A DNA stretch of 64,000 nt from assembly GCF_003312875.1 (NCBI RefSeq), contig NZ_CP015163.1, forward strand, positions 6,262,001 through 6,326,000. Reading direction: 5' to 3'. A program made the position numbers and the translations under genes. Positions 17,065-25,523 of this stretch are shown here, in pieces. The notes beneath the pieces were generated by a model. That model had not been told where the DNA came from. It ran no database searches and worked only from the letters and a program-made list of their open reading frames with translations. Source of the DNA: Amycolatopsis albispora (GTDB lineage: Bacteria > Actinomycetota > Actinomycetes > Mycobacteriales > Pseudonocardiaceae). Every line of letters starts with the position of its first letter. The stretch's first letter is position 1.

Positions 17065-17342
17065 TGCAGCTCCTGGATGGTGGGTTGTTCCAGCCACTGG
17101 CCGCCGATGTAGACGACGGGGTTGCGGATGTCTCCGCCGGCCAGCCAGCGCAGTCGTTGCCTGGCTTGGGGGTTGAGGTCCAGGTCGACGTACTGGTAGG
17201 GCACGCCGGCGCGGTCCAGCAGGCGGCGCACCATCTGGGTGATGCCACACCAGCGGTTTCCGTACACGACGACCGCGGCGGGCGCGACCGTGCCGACGGT
17301 GCGGGCGGCGCGGTTGATCGGGGCGACCATCGGGATCGTCAT
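17034..17342 (-). CDS. Glutaredoxin/mycoredoxin-like protein with CGIT site
   Basis: I start this at the ATG with GGAGG nine bases upstream, giving 102 residues. The thioredoxin fold follows a VVVYGNRWCGIT strand-loop: Cys32 is in the place of the catalytic cysteine, but the usual C-P-Y-C/S is replaced by C-G-I-T. The DLDLNPQAR segment and NPVVYIGGQWLEQPT cis-proline region fit mycoredoxins. It would be a one-cysteine enzyme. It may reduce mycothiol mixed disulfides, but that is inference from the family. Confidence 0.82.
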   Translation of the reverse strand: MTIPMVAPINRAARTVGTVAPAAVVVYGNRWCGITQMVRRLLDRAGVPYQYVDLDLNPQARQRLRWLAGGDIRNPVVYIGGQWLEQPTIQELQWALTRHGLL

Positions 17343-17363
17343 TGTCGTCACCTCCTCGACAGG

Positions 17364-18140
17364 TCACAGGTTCGTCAGGTCGTGGGGTTCGCGCGACGCG
17401 GGTTGCTGGGCGACCTGGTCGAGCGCGTCGAACAGTTCGTAGATGTCCGGGATGTGGTCCACCTGTGGCGAGACGTGCGCGTAGCGGATGACCCCGTCGG
17501 CGTCGACGAGGTAGAGCGCGCGTTCGCTGAACCCGTCGGACTCGCGCCAGACCTGGTAGCGGCGGGCGACCTCACCCTTGGGGTGGAAGTCCGCGAGCAG
17601 CGGGAAGGTGATGCCGCGCACGGCCGCCCAGGCGCCGTGGCTGTAGAGGGAGTCCGCGGAGATGCCAAGCACGGTCACACCCCGGCTGGCGAACTCCGGC
17701 AGCTCCTGCTGGTAGAGCTCCAACTGTCGACTGCACCCATGGCTCCAGTCCAGCGGGTAGAACACGAGCAGGACCGGGTGCCCGCGGAAATCGGCGAGGC
17801 TCACCGGCCGGTTCTTCGCGTCTGGCAACGTGAAATCGGGTGCTCGGGTGCCTACCGCCAGGCCAGTGGACTCGCGGGCGCCCTGCATCGGGGGCGCGCT
17901 GCGGTGCAAGTTCGCGACGTCTTCCAGCGTCACGCCCTGCGTGGTGATGCCGTCGGGCGCCTGGTGCCCCACGGCCTGTGTCTCCCCCGTCACGGGGACG
18001 TGCTGCACGATTTCCTGGGTGATCGCGTGCAGCACCGACAGTGCCTCGGTCACCGGGGAGTCCGCGTCCAGACGGTCACCGAGGTCGGCGAACCGCTGCT
18101 CCAGTTCGTGCAGCCGATCCCAGCCACGAGCGGGAATCAT
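17364..18140 (-). CDS. Peroxiredoxin (AhpC/TSA family) with N-terminal extension
   Basis: The ATG at 18140 has GGGAGG eight bases upstream. Of 258 residues, the first 90 or so are a helical extension without a known domain. Residues 95-245 are an AhpC/TSA peroxiredoxin (APDFTLPDAKNRPVSLADFRG). The peroxidatic cysteine is Cys136 in PLDWSHGC, with Ser in the usual Thr position. I see no second cysteine, so it should act as a 1-Cys enzyme, reduced perhaps by the neighbouring thioredoxin or glutaredoxin. It heads the redox operon, 21 bases before the glutaredoxin gene. Confidence 0.9.
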   Translation of the reverse strand: MIPARGWDRLHELEQRFADLGDRLDADSPVTEALSVLHAITQEIVQHVPVTGETQAVGHQAPDGITTQGVTLEDVANLHRSAPPMQGARESTGLAVGTRAPDFTLPDAKNRPVSLADFRGHPVLLVFYPLDWSHGCSRQLELYQQELPEFASRGVTVLGISADSLYSHGAWAAVRGITFPLLADFHPKGEVARRYQVWRESDGFSERALYLVDADGVIRYAHVSPQVDHIPDIYELFDALDQVAQQPASREPHDLTNL

Positions 18141-18195
18141 GATCCTCACCTCCCTGACAAAGATTCGGGTGGCGCGGCGCCGGTCGGCGCGAGCC

Positions 18196-18408
18196 TCATC
18201 GGCGAAGCAGCGTCATGGCCAGAGACAGCACGACGGACACCAACAGCATGGACGTGAGTGGCATGTAGACGCGGACGTTCTCGCCGATGAGGCGGATGTC
18301 GCCCGGGAGACGATCGAACCACGACAGCCCACCGGTCCACGCGAGCACGCCGACAACGGCGAGCACCAGTCCCGCCGCCACCACGTACGGCCCGATATTC
18401 GTGCCCAT
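18196..18408 (-). CDS. DUF2905 small membrane protein
   Basis: This is a 70-residue protein from an ATG at 18408. Two hydrophobic segments (residues 8-24 and 48-66) flank the conserved SWFDRLPGDIRLIGEN loop that defines DUF2905. Its role is unknown; it recurs in actinobacterial stress clusters. It ends 55 bases before the peroxiredoxin start and may lead that operon. Confidence 0.85.
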   Translation of the reverse strand: MGTNIGPYVVAAGLVLAVVGVLAWTGGLSWFDRLPGDIRLIGENVRVYMPLTSMLLVSVVLSLAMTLLRR

Positions 18409-18674
18409 CGTGGATCTCTCCTCCCACCGCTTCCCGATGTTCCCCACCAACAGAACAGAGCCAGTCGTCGTGCGCGGCCAAATACCGCGCACGACGACCG
18501 GCTCGTAAGAGACGGGACGGTCGGCACTTCACCCGTGCTGCCGCGTCGACAGGACGCCGGGCGGCTCGCGCCCAGGCCGCCGGAAAGGGTCAGGGGCGCC
18601 CAGGCGTCGATGACCGCGTCACCACGTGCACTGAGGTGAGCGCCGAATTATCACCGCGGAGCGGCGACCAGGGG

Positions 18675-19124
18675 TCAGGCGTTGATCGCCTGGCGTTCCC
18701 CGGTGCCGCTGGTGATGGCGATCTTGCGCGGCTTGGCCTCCTCGGCGACCGGGATGCGCAGGGTCAGGACCCCGGCGTCGTAGCTGGCCTGGATGTTGCC
18801 GGTGTCGAGGGTGTCACCCAGGAACAGCTGCCGGCTGAACGTGCCGGTCGGCCGCTCACTGATGATCGTCTCGACCTTCTCGCCGTTCTCGTCGATGACC
18901 GTGGTGCGCTGCGCCTTGACCGTCAGCACATTGTTCTGCACATCGACATCGATGGACTCTGGGCTCACGCCGGGCAGGTCGAAGTGCACCACGAACTCAT
19001 CGCCGGAGCGGTAGGCATCCATCGGCATGACCGCCGACCGCGACAGGCCGCCGCCGAAACCACTGCCGAACCACTGCTGGCTCAACCGGTCCAGCGCCTG
19101 GAACGGATCAGTACGCATCAGCAT
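18675..19124 (-). CDS. Hsp20-type small heat shock protein
   Basis: This 149-residue protein starts at the ATG preceded by GGAGGAG. The N-terminal arm begins [14 protein letters not shown]. The alpha-crystallin domain covers residues 35-135, with [18 protein letters not shown] and the terminal [12 protein letters not shown] strand. A C-terminal I-x-I-like tail (KIAI) is present. Small Hsp20s hold unfolding clients for DnaK/ClpB, both encoded in the island. It is a close paralogue of the 22131 gene. A CRP-type box lies about 120 bases upstream. Confidence 0.93.
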   Translation of the reverse strand: MLMRTDPFQALDRLSQQWFGSGFGGGLSRSAVMPMDAYRSGDEFVVHFDLPGVSPESIDVDVQNNVLTVKAQRTTVIDENGEKVETIISERPTGTFSRQLFLGDTLDTGNIQASYDAGVLTLRIPVAEEAKPRKIAITSGTGERQAINA

Positions 19125-19692
19125 GGCGTTCTCCTCCTTCCCTTCGTCGTGTCCGTGTGCTCGCGTCGCGGACAACCGCGTCGCGTCAGCACCATCACGT
19201 CGCTGACATCCCTAGCAACGCACTACTCCTGACCTATGTTCCCTATGTGATGTAGTTCACGCGTCGATCTATTGCTAAATGGATTGAAGTATGAAGGTGC
19301 AGTTCAAGGATGGTGTGACGGCAGTGCTGGAACGGCCTGTCGACTCGGGAATCAGACGCAAGAGCACATCAGCACCGCGGACCGTCCTGATTTGGCAGGG
19401 CCGCACGGTTGACCGGCGGCGCGCACTTGCTGTCCTGCCGAGCCTGGGCAGGTGTGACGGTGTGCGCCTGCGTGGACAGGTGGCCAGGCGGTGGTCAGAC
19501 ATGCGGGGTGGGTTGTGCGGTGAGTGCGAGAGCATAGGTGGGGTGGAGATCTACCCAGCGTCGCGTCGACGACTTGGAGGGACCGGCGCACGCGACTGGC
19601 TGCCGCGCTGCGCACCACCCAGCAGCTGCTCGCCGAAGCGGTCGGTGGACAACCGGAGTGCTGGCTGACGACGATCACCGCCTCGTCGGGGA
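19125..19692. other. Intergenic region between Hsp20 and a GAF-ANTAR gene
   Basis: It contains the Hsp20 promoter and the CRP-type box at 19246-19261. A rightward frame at 19291-19668 exists, but its composition drifts and it has no ribosome binding site. I see no gene I can support. Confidence 0.45.
19246..19261. promoter_or_regulatory. CRP/FNR-type box upstream of Hsp20
   Basis: TGTGATGTAGTTCACG fits TGTGA-N6-TCACA with one end mismatch. A second, perfect copy lies upstream of the Hsp20 gene at 27799-28254. A CRP/GlxR-family regulator is the likely ligand. Confidence 0.6.
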
Positions 19693-20421
19693 TCACGCGC
19701 TGGTGACGTGCGCGACGAACCGGGTGGCGAGGTCACGCAGCTTGATGTTGTCGCGCTGGGATTGCTCGACCAGCAGGGTGAATGCCTGGTCGGCGTCGAT
19801 CCGCCTGACCGCCATGAGGATGCCTTTGGCCTGGTCGATCACCGCCCGGCTCTCCAGCGCGGTCCGCAAGTGCGCGGCGGTGCGGCGGGCGTGTTGGTAG
19901 CGGTGGTAGACGCGCAGGGCCGCCGTGACGGCGCTGGTGTAGAGGTCGAGCAGTTTCTCGTCCAGTTCGGCGAAGCCGTGAGCGTGGGTGCTGTAGCAGT
20001 TCACCGCGCCGGCGTGCCCGTCGTCGATGACGATCGGCGCGGACAGGAAGCTTGCGAATCCTGCCTCGGTGGCGTCGCGGGCGAAGTCCGGCCAGCGGTC
20101 ACGGGCCTGGGCGATCGACACGCGCACCAGCGCGCCTGATCGCGCGGCGTCGAGGCAGGGTCCGTGTCCGAGGGCGTACTGGTCACCGTCGAGGCCGGCG
20201 ACGACGTCGCTGGTCGTGGCCGCGGTCCGGGCGTTGCCATCGTCGAGCAGGGTCACGGTCGCTTCGTCCACGCCCGGTATGGCCTTGGTGACCTGGGCGC
20301 ACACCTGCTGCAGCAAGACGGTGAAGTCGTCCACGCTGCCCAACGCCGCAGTCAGGCTTTCCAGCGCGCCGGTGACCTCGTCCAGCACCTGTGGCCACAT
20401 CTCGTCCCGTGCGCGGTCCAT
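19693..20421 (-). CDS. GAF-ANTAR transcription antitermination regulator
   Basis: This 242-residue protein has a GAF sensor domain (about 25-165, including LGHGPCLDAARSGALVRV and FLSAPIVIDDG). An RNA-binding ANTAR domain follows (about 175-235: RAVIDQAKGILMAVRRIDAD, FTLLVEQSQRDNIKLRDLA). ANTAR proteins bind paired hairpins in nascent RNA to prevent termination. A second family member is at 26906. GAF domains bind small molecules or sense redox state, which would suit the stress cargo around it. Confidence 0.9.
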   Translation of the reverse strand: MDRARDEMWPQVLDEVTGALESLTAALGSVDDFTVLLQQVCAQVTKAIPGVDEATVTLLDDGNARTAATTSDVVAGLDGDQYALGHGPCLDAARSGALVRVSIAQARDRWPDFARDATEAGFASFLSAPIVIDDGHAGAVNCYSTHAHGFAELDEKLLDLYTSAVTAALRVYHRYQHARRTAAHLRTALESRAVIDQAKGILMAVRRIDADQAFTLLVEQSQRDNIKLRDLATRFVAHVTSA

Positions 20422-20630
20422 GATTGCCTCTCGTCGGCTGCCGGGCGCCGCAACGCCTGACTACCTCGGGTATCCCGTCAGGCCGCCCGTTACCCATGAA
20501 CCCTGGGGGTGCATCCGGTGCGCCAGCGCAGTCGATGCCACATGACCTGCGGGAACCGGTGGTGACACGCCTGCCGGGCATCAAGTCGCGGACCCGGTGA
20601 AAGTCGGTGCGGAGGCGGTCAGTCGCGCGG

Positions 20631-20966
20631 TCAGTGGAGGTGGCGGCGGACGGGGCCGACTCGCAGGTCGGGTTGGCTGCGCGCACCGGGGCGGTGGATC
20701 CGCACGGGAATGGAGATGGGCTCTCGACATGGTGACGGGGCGGGATGGTCGCGGTCGTCGGTCGCGCGTCGGCGTGGATCGCGCAACTCGGCGTAGGCGG
20801 CGAGCACCTCGGTCAGGCGGGCCGGATCGGTGGGTGCGTGCGCGGCGTCGGGGTGCAGGTGGCGCACCAGTGCCCGGTAGGCCGCGGCGATCTCGCTCGG
20901 CGTCGCCTCCCGCGAGACGCCGAGTACTTCGTACGGGTCGGGTACCGGTGACGGTGACATGGTCAT
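20631..20966 (-). CDS. J-domain (DnaJ-like) protein
   Basis: This is a 111-residue protein. Residues 10-70 are a J-domain: DPYEVLGVSREATPSEIAAAY with the catalytic HPD in VRHLHPDAAH. The rest is a short basic proline/arginine tail without a client-binding domain. A J-domain with HPD stimulates an Hsp70 ATPase; the island DnaK is the natural candidate. An ATG at 20960 is an alternative start. It lies eight bases after the previous gene, in a leftward run headed by an Hsp20. Confidence 0.85.
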   Translation of the reverse strand: MTMSPSPVPDPYEVLGVSREATPSEIAAAYRALVRHLHPDAAHAPTDPARLTEVLAAYAELRDPRRRATDDRDHPAPSPCREPISIPVRIHRPGARSQPDLRVGPVRRHLH

Positions 20967-20974
20967 CCGCTCCG

Positions 20975-21409
20975 TCAGGGATGGTCGGTCCTGCTCGCCG
21001 TTCCCGTGGTGTCCTCGGGCACGGTGTTCTCGGGCACGGTGTGCAGGTGGCTGACGGCGGTGTAGACCTCGCGGGCGGCACCTTCCGCCTCGTCCAGCGC
21101 GTGGCGCAGCGCGGCCAGTTCCCGGCAGGTGCGGGCGACGTGCTCGGCGGGGTCGACGTCGTCGTCGGCACGCAGCCGATACCGCTCGGGATAGCCGCCG
21201 ACCTGCGGTGCCAGCGCTGCGGCCAGGTCACCCAACGCGCCGAGCAGATAGATCAGCTGCCAGGTCTCCTCGCGCAGGCCGGCAGGGCCGGGCCCGTGGC
21301 CGGCTGTCACGCGGCCTACCGCGTGCTGCACGGCCTCGGTCACCCTCGTCAGCGCGACGGCCAGCGACGCGCCGGGCGGTGATCCTGAAAGAGTGCGGGA
21401 ACGGGGCAT
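20975..21409 (-). CDS. Hypothetical protein of the Hsp20 operon
   Basis: This 144-residue, helical, mildly acidic protein has no recognised domain (WQLIYLLGALGDLAAALA in the middle). A 15-bp tandem duplication near the 3' end produces the repeated VPEN/VPED motif. Its position between short stress-operon genes and the good codon usage support it as real. Confidence 0.65.
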   Translation of the reverse strand: MPRSRTLSGSPPGASLAVALTRVTEAVQHAVGRVTAGHGPGPAGLREETWQLIYLLGALGDLAAALAPQVGGYPERYRLRADDDVDPAEHVARTCRELAALRHALDEAEGAAREVYTAVSHLHTVPENTVPEDTTGTASRTDHP

Positions 21410-21428
21410 CGCACGTTGCTCCCGTCGA

Positions 21429-21629
21429 TCACGGCCAGGACTGGTCGTCGGCGGGCTCGTCGGGCAGCGGCACGACGCGCCGCTGATCGGCCACGTCGGC
21501 CGGGTCGGCCTCGACCACGTCGATCGGCTCGGTGAGCGGGTCCGCGCCGGACTCGTCCTCCAGGTCGGGTCGGGCGGGGCGCAGCTGGTCGGCCACGTCG
21601 TTCCAGGGCTTGTCCAGGCTCATCGTCAT
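21429..21629 (-). CDS. Small acidic hypothetical protein
   Basis: This 66-residue, strongly acidic protein is rich in Asp and Pro (RPARPDLEDESGADPL). Its ATG overlaps the upstream stop as ATGA (21626-21629), implying coupling. No domain recognised; probably disordered. Confidence 0.65.
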   Translation of the reverse strand: MTMSLDKPWNDVADQLRPARPDLEDESGADPLTEPIDVVEADPADVADQRRVVPLPDEPADDQSWP

Positions 21630-22030
21630 TCCTCCCCTTGCGGCGTCTTCCCGTCGCGGTTGGTACCGGCCAGGTCGTCCAGGGCGGGGGCGAGCAGCAG
21701 TGCGCCGGTGGTCAGGCAGCCGTGCAGTGCCCGCAGATCGGCGTGGATCTCGTTGCTGACCTGCGGGCCGTGCCGCTCGGCGAGGGCCGGGGTGCGGTCC
21801 ATCAGGGTCTGCACCAGGTCGGCCAGGGTGGTGGTGACCTCGTGCGTGCCGGTGATGACCGCGGACACCTCGGCCGCGCCAGGGAAACCGGTGCGCAGGG
21901 CGGTGGCGGTGTCGGCGAGCCGCCGCCGGGCATCGGCCAGCGCCCCGTCGATCCGCGTCCCGCCGACGCGCGCGACCTCGGTCCGCGCTGCGTCGATCGG
22001 CGCCGCGCCGTCATGCCTGGTGTCGGTCAT
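21626..22030 (-). CDS. Hypothetical helical protein of the Hsp20 operon
   Basis: This 134-residue protein starts at an ATG with a strong AAAGGAGGG ribosome binding site. It is mostly helical (ARRRLADTATALRTGF, then EVTTTLADLVQTLMDRTPA). No domain recognised. It lies 100 bases downstream of an Hsp20 gene and overlaps the next gene by four bases. Confidence 0.72.
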   Translation of the reverse strand: MTDTRHDGAAPIDAARTEVARVGGTRIDGALADARRRLADTATALRTGFPGAAEVSAVITGTHEVTTTLADLVQTLMDRTPALAERHGPQVSNEIHADLRALHGCLTTGALLLAPALDDLAGTNRDGKTPQGEE

Positions 22031-22130
22031 CGGTTCCCTCCTTTCCCGCACCTCGTCGGCTTCCCCCGGCACGGCCCCGGAAACACCCCGCCGACGGGGC
22101 GCGTCGGCGGGGCCGGCGAGGGCGTGCGGG

Positions 22131-22562
22131 TCAGGCGTTGACCTGCTTGCGGTCGCTGCCGGCGCTGATGGCGATCTTGCGGGGCTTGGCCTTCTCAGCC
22201 ACCGGGATTCGCAGCGTCAGCACACCGGCCTCATAGCCGGCCTGGATGTGCTCGGCGTCCAGAGCCTCGCCCAGGAACAGCTGCCGGCTGAACACGCCGC
22301 GGGGCCGCTCGGCGACCTGGTACTCCACGTGCTCCTTGGTCTGGCCGGGGCGTTCGGCCTTGACGGTCAGCACGTTCTGCTCGACGTTCACCTCGATCGA
22401 GTCCGGGCTGACGCCGGGCAGGTCGAATGCGACCACGTACTCGTCCCCGGTGCGGTAGGCGTCCATCGGCATCGCCGCGGGACGGGCCGCGGTTCCGTTG
22501 GCGCCGAAGAACTGCTGGGTCAGCCGGTCGAGCTCGCGGAACGGGTCGGTACGCATCAACAT
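22131..22562 (-). CDS. Hsp20-type small heat shock protein
   Basis: This 143-residue paralogue of the 18675 gene has the same N-terminus ([14 protein letters not shown]), [18 protein letters not shown] in the alpha-crystallin domain and [20 protein letters not shown] at the C-terminus. AAGGAG precedes the ATG. It is the first gene of a leftward operon that includes three unknown proteins and a J-domain protein. No HAIR or CRP box was seen upstream. Confidence 0.93.
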   Translation of the reverse strand: MLMRTDPFRELDRLTQQFFGANGTAARPAAMPMDAYRTGDEYVVAFDLPGVSPDSIEVNVEQNVLTVKAERPGQTKEHVEYQVAERPRGVFSRQLFLGEALDAEHIQAGYEAGVLTLRIPVAEKAKPRKIAISAGSDRKQVNA

Positions 22563-22954
22563 GTCACAGTCTCCTTCCACACCATCAGGTTGTCGATCAG
22601 GTCAGTTCCGATCGGACGGGGCTGCATCCCCGCCGCTCATTCTTGCTAACGGTCCGCTCAGCTTTTCTGTTCCCGTGACCACAACTTCGGCGACGACGGC
22701 GAGGGAACCTGGGGGTGCCCGGACGCGCCGAAGCCCGCCCTGGCGATGCAGTGGCGGGCCTCGCGGATTCACATGATCGAGGAAGGCTGGACGCTGTCCC
22801 CAGCGACGACCGTGACCGGTGCTGGCCGTGGCGGGTCGGTAGGTGCGTCACGAGACGCGGTGCTGGCATTGCTCACCGGTGTGCCAGCCAACGACGAGAG
22901 CCGGCTGCCACGGGCAGGTTCACGTGATGGTGCCCCGGTACGGTCGTGCCGTTA
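22563..22954. other. Intergenic stretch with a terminator-like hairpin
   Basis: It holds the Hsp20 promoter region and the 3' side of the leftward 22955 gene. No gene was seen; open frames are short and shadow-like. The hairpin at 22733-22759 is the only structure noted. Confidence 0.45.
22733..22759 (-). terminator. Hairpin downstream of the 22955 gene
   Basis: GCCCGCC at 22733-22739 pairs with GGCGGGC at 22753-22759 around a 13-base loop. Confidence 0.4.
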
Positions 22955-23359
22955 TCACCTCCTTACGTGTTCGCTGGTGCTGCGATCCGGGAAGAGGGTC
23001 CGCGCGGTCGGCGCGGCGTCGCACAGCGGCGGCGGAGGAGACCGTTCGCGAGCTCCGACTCGCCGCGCGGTCCGCGCGAGATCACCGCTGACAGCGTGGG
23101 ACAGCGGGTCGCGGCGCGACGACGCCTCGTCGCCGCGGTGGCGACGGGTGGGCGCTGGTCCTGGTGGCCGGTCGTGCGGCGGGAGAGGCCGCGTCGCGGA
23201 GGAGCCGAAGTTGGCGGCGACGATCGCGTCGAACTCCGCGCGCACCCACGCGGGCTCCGCGCAGATCAGGTCGGCGAAGCGAGCCGGCCCGACCTCCAGG
23301 GGCCACGCGAGGTCGCTTCCCGCCGTGCGGGCGATGCTCGTGCCATCCATCTCGATCAC
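22955..23359 (-). CDS. Hypothetical protein
   Basis: This 134-residue protein has a conserved-looking N-terminal half (PLEVGPARFADLICAEP, WVRAEFDAIVAANF) and a low-complexity, arginine/proline-rich second half that may be disordered. It is preceded by the best consensus promoter in the window (23400-23428, minus strand), diverging from the HspR-like gene. Function unknown. Confidence 0.62.
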   Translation of the reverse strand: MIEMDGTSIARTAGSDLAWPLEVGPARFADLICAEPAWVRAEFDAIVAANFGSSATRPLPPHDRPPGPAPTRRHRGDEASSRRDPLSHAVSGDLARTARRVGARERSPPPPLCDAAPTARTLFPDRSTSEHVRR

Positions 23360-23399
23360 TCCCCAGCTGTGTGTCCACCAGGTTCTGACCGATACTTTT

Positions 23400-23428
23400 C
23401 TTATAGTGAGTACTGTAGATTATGTCAA
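23400..23428 (-). promoter_or_regulatory. Consensus sigma70-type promoter
   Basis: On the minus strand TTGACA (23428-23423) and TATAAG (23405-23400) are 17 bases apart. The spacer includes ACTCA and the -35 overlaps CTTGA, resembling HAIR half-sites but with the wrong spacing. It lies between the 22955 gene and the HspR-like regulator, so it could be autoregulated. Confidence 0.65.
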
Positions 23429-23508
23429 GGCGCCACTGGAGGTACCGTGGTTCGGAGAGTGTCGGGTGAGGGTCAGGTCGACCCGTGGTGTCCGTGGGAG
23501 GCCCGCTC

Positions 23509-23835
23509 GTGACCAGTACTGATCTGCGCGATCTCGATGATGTCGACTATCCGGCGTACACCACCGGGCAGGCCGCGATGATGCTCGGTGTGCAGCAGGC
23601 GTTCCTGCGCAGCCTGGACACCGCTGGGCTGGTGCGTCCGCAGCGTTCCGGTGGTGGGCACCGCCGCTACAGCCGCCGCCAGCTGCACCTCGCCGCGCGC
23701 ATCCGGGGTCTGCTCGACGACGGCCACGGGATCGTCGCGAGCGCCCGGATTATCGCGCTGGAAGACGAACTCGCCGCCGCACACGCCCAGATCGCCGAGT
23801 TGCGCAGCCGGCTGGACACCGCGACGCAACCCTGA
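23509..23835 (+). CDS. MerR-family regulator, HspR-like
   Basis: I start this 108-residue protein at the GTG with GGGAGG eight bases upstream. A MerR winged HTH covers residues 14-65 (YTTGQAAMMLGVQQAFLRSL, GGGHRRYSRRQL). A C-terminal helix resembles HspR (GIVASARIIALEDELAAAHA). HspR binds HAIR elements and represses dnaK, clpB and hsp20 operons together with DnaK. A HAIR-like site is present at 28366-28386. The HspR assignment is by similarity of arrangement and is not certain. Confidence 0.75.
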   Translation: MTSTDLRDLDDVDYPAYTTGQAAMMLGVQQAFLRSLDTAGLVRPQRSGGGHRRYSRRQLHLAARIRGLLDDGHGIVASARIIALEDELAAAHAQIAELRSRLDTATQP

Positions 23836-23892
23836 TCGCCCGGCACGTTCAGTCACGGCTCCGCATCGGCTCAGTCCGCGCCGGTGCGGGGA

Positions 23893-24414
23893 TCAACGGC
23901 AGCGCGCGTAGAAGGAGAGGGCCCGCCGGTGTGCCCCGGCCAGCGTGTCGAGCTGGTCGGCGGTGAGCGAGGTCGTGATGCCCTCGTCGGTCTCCTCGCC
24001 CATGATCGCGATGCTGCCGCGCCAGACCCGCGGCGCGCAGCTCAGCGAGATCAGCACGGCCGAGCCGACCGGATTGGGCGGGTGGACTCGCGGCAGGTGA
24101 TCGGCCGCGTCGGCCACTTTGGCGCGCATCCCGCCGGCCAGCGGCACGCCGTTGACGGCGCCGCCGTCGGGATCGACCTGGTCGCGTACCGCGGTCCACA
24201 GTTCGTGCTGGTAGGGCTCACCCCACTCGTCTGGCCCCGTGTCGCCGACCGCCTCGCGCACCATCAACAGGCCCTCGGGTGTGATCACGGCGTAGCGCAC
24301 GGTCGGGCCTGGCACCTGCTCGGCGCCCGCGCACCCGATGATGAGGTGATCCCGTGGTGGGGGTGTGCCGTGCGCACCGCCAGCGACCTGGTTGCTGCGG
24401 GTGATGGCGCGCAC
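23893..24414 (-). CDS. Hypothetical protein
   Basis: This 173-residue protein has even composition and good codon usage, with segments such as RYAVITPEGLLMVREAVGD and RVWRGSIAIMGEETDEG. It ends ADQLDTLAGAHRRALSFYARC. No family recognised. It is transcribed towards the HspR-like gene and lies downstream of the STAS/ATPase genes. Confidence 0.65.
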   Translation of the reverse strand: MRAITRSNQVAGGAHGTPPPRDHLIIGCAGAEQVPGPTVRYAVITPEGLLMVREAVGDTGPDEWGEPYQHELWTAVRDQVDPDGGAVNGVPLAGGMRAKVADAADHLPRVHPPNPVGSAVLISLSCAPRVWRGSIAIMGEETDEGITTSLTADQLDTLAGAHRRALSFYARCR

Positions 24415-24603
24415 GCGGCCACCCTACGGTCGGCGGACCACAATGGCCGCGGCCCGACGGCGGACTCAACCCGAACGAGTGAACCGTGACCGCTCCACCC
24501 CAGGGTCGGCGCGATCGTGCACCACCGGTCGCCGCGCATCGCTCGGATGCATCAGCCGGAGGTCGGTGGCCGCCGACGCTCTCTCAGCAACCCAGGGGGC
24601 GGC

Positions 24604-24993
24604 TTAGGGTCTGGGAGCCTGCAGCGCCTCGTCGACCGTGTGGTAGAGCGCCAGGACGTCGTCGAGGCCGGTGACCTCGATGGGCCTGATGACGGGACGG
24701 TTCGCGTCGACCACGACCGGCAGCGATGCGTGCCGCCGTCCCGCGTGCCGGGTGGCCTGCAGCAGCACGGTCAGTCCGGCGGAGTCCAGGAACGTGACCG
24801 CGGTCAGATCCAGGATGCAGGGGCCGCGGCTGGCCTCCCGATCGAGGCACTCGATGATCGCCGCGGCCAGGTGCGGCGCGGTGTCCAGGTCGACCTCGCC
24901 GGTCACCTCGATCACCAGGGTGCCGTCGTCGGCCTCTCGGTGCGAGCGGATGCTCAACTCCACCGGCGGCGGTTGCTCGCTGGGAGGGGTCAC
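24604..24993 (-). CDS. STAS-domain anti-anti-sigma factor
   Basis: This is a 129-residue STAS protein. The phosphoacceptor region CILDLTAVTFLDSAGL retains the D-S-A-G serine. Such proteins free sigma factors by binding an anti-sigma kinase when dephosphorylated. The start overlaps the stop of the ATPase gene upstream by four bases, so the two are a coupled partner pair. Confidence 0.9.
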   Translation of the reverse strand: MTPPSEQPPPVELSIRSHREADDGTLVIEVTGEVDLDTAPHLAAAIIECLDREASRGPCILDLTAVTFLDSAGLTVLLQATRHAGRRHASLPVVVDANRPVIRPIEVTGLDDVLALYHTVDEALQAPRP

Positions 24994-25523
24994 GTCGGCA
25001 CGTGGGAGGTGTCGGTGAGGGCGGGCCAGGATGCCGAGGTGAGCGAGCCGCCACTACGGGGTTCGGTGCCTCGCGCGCGTGCCACCGCCAGATGCCGGGA
25101 CGCACCGTTATGTCCTGCGCCGTCCAGGGCCAGCTCGGCCCACACCGTCTTGCCACCGGCGCGGTGCTGCACGCCCCAGGCCGACGCCAGCCGGTCGACC
25201 AGCAGCAGGCCGCGTCCCCCCGAGTGATCCGGCGGACGGATCCGGGGCAGCCCGCTCGCGGTGTCGTCGACCTCGATCCGCAGCCGCCGACCATGATGGA
25301 TCAGCGTGGCGCGGCAGGTGCGCCGGGGCGCACCATGTCGGTGCGCGTTGCTGACCAGCTCATCGGCCACCAGAACGGCGTCCTCGACGACCACGCCGCC
25401 GTGGTCGGCCACCAAGCCGCGGACCAGCCGACGCACGTGCTTGGTCGGTGTCGTATCGAGGTCGCAGCTCACGCCGGGCGCTGTCGAGGTGCTGCCTGCC
25501 GTCTCCCACGCCTGGGTGGACAT
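24990..25523 (-). CDS. Anti-sigma-type ATP-binding protein (HATPase_c_2)
   Basis: This 177-residue protein starts at the ATG at 25523. The GHKL ATPase fold shows the N-box VADELVSNAHRHG, the G1-type VDDTASGLP and the G2-box SGGRGLLLVDRLASAWG. It resembles RsbW/SpoIIAB-type serine kinases and anti-sigma factors. It is coupled to the STAS gene that follows. No sigma factor gene is in the window, so the target is elsewhere or unknown. Confidence 0.88.
   Translation of the reverse strand: MSTQAWETAGSTSTAPGVSCDLDTTPTKHVRRLVRGLVADHGGVVVEDAVLVADELVSNAHRHGAPRRTCRATLIHHGRRLRIEVDDTASGLPRIRPPDHSGGRGLLLVDRLASAWGVQHRAGGKTVWAELALDGAGHNGASRHLAVARARGTEPRSGGSLTSASWPALTDTSHVPT

Noticed and set aside
17046..18257. 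Rightward 403-codon frame opposite the redox genes
   Set aside because: The peroxiredoxin and glutaredoxin-like genes on the other strand explain it. Its composition is Val/Arg/Gly-rich shadow.
19291..19668. Rightward 125-codon frame near the CRP-type box
   Set aside because: No ribosome binding site, drifting composition and no domain. The region is better explained as Hsp20 upstream sequence.
23400..23428. HAIR element at the HspR-like promoter
   Set aside because: CTTGACA and ACTCACT half-sites are present, but 11 bases apart instead of 7, so I call only the promoter.
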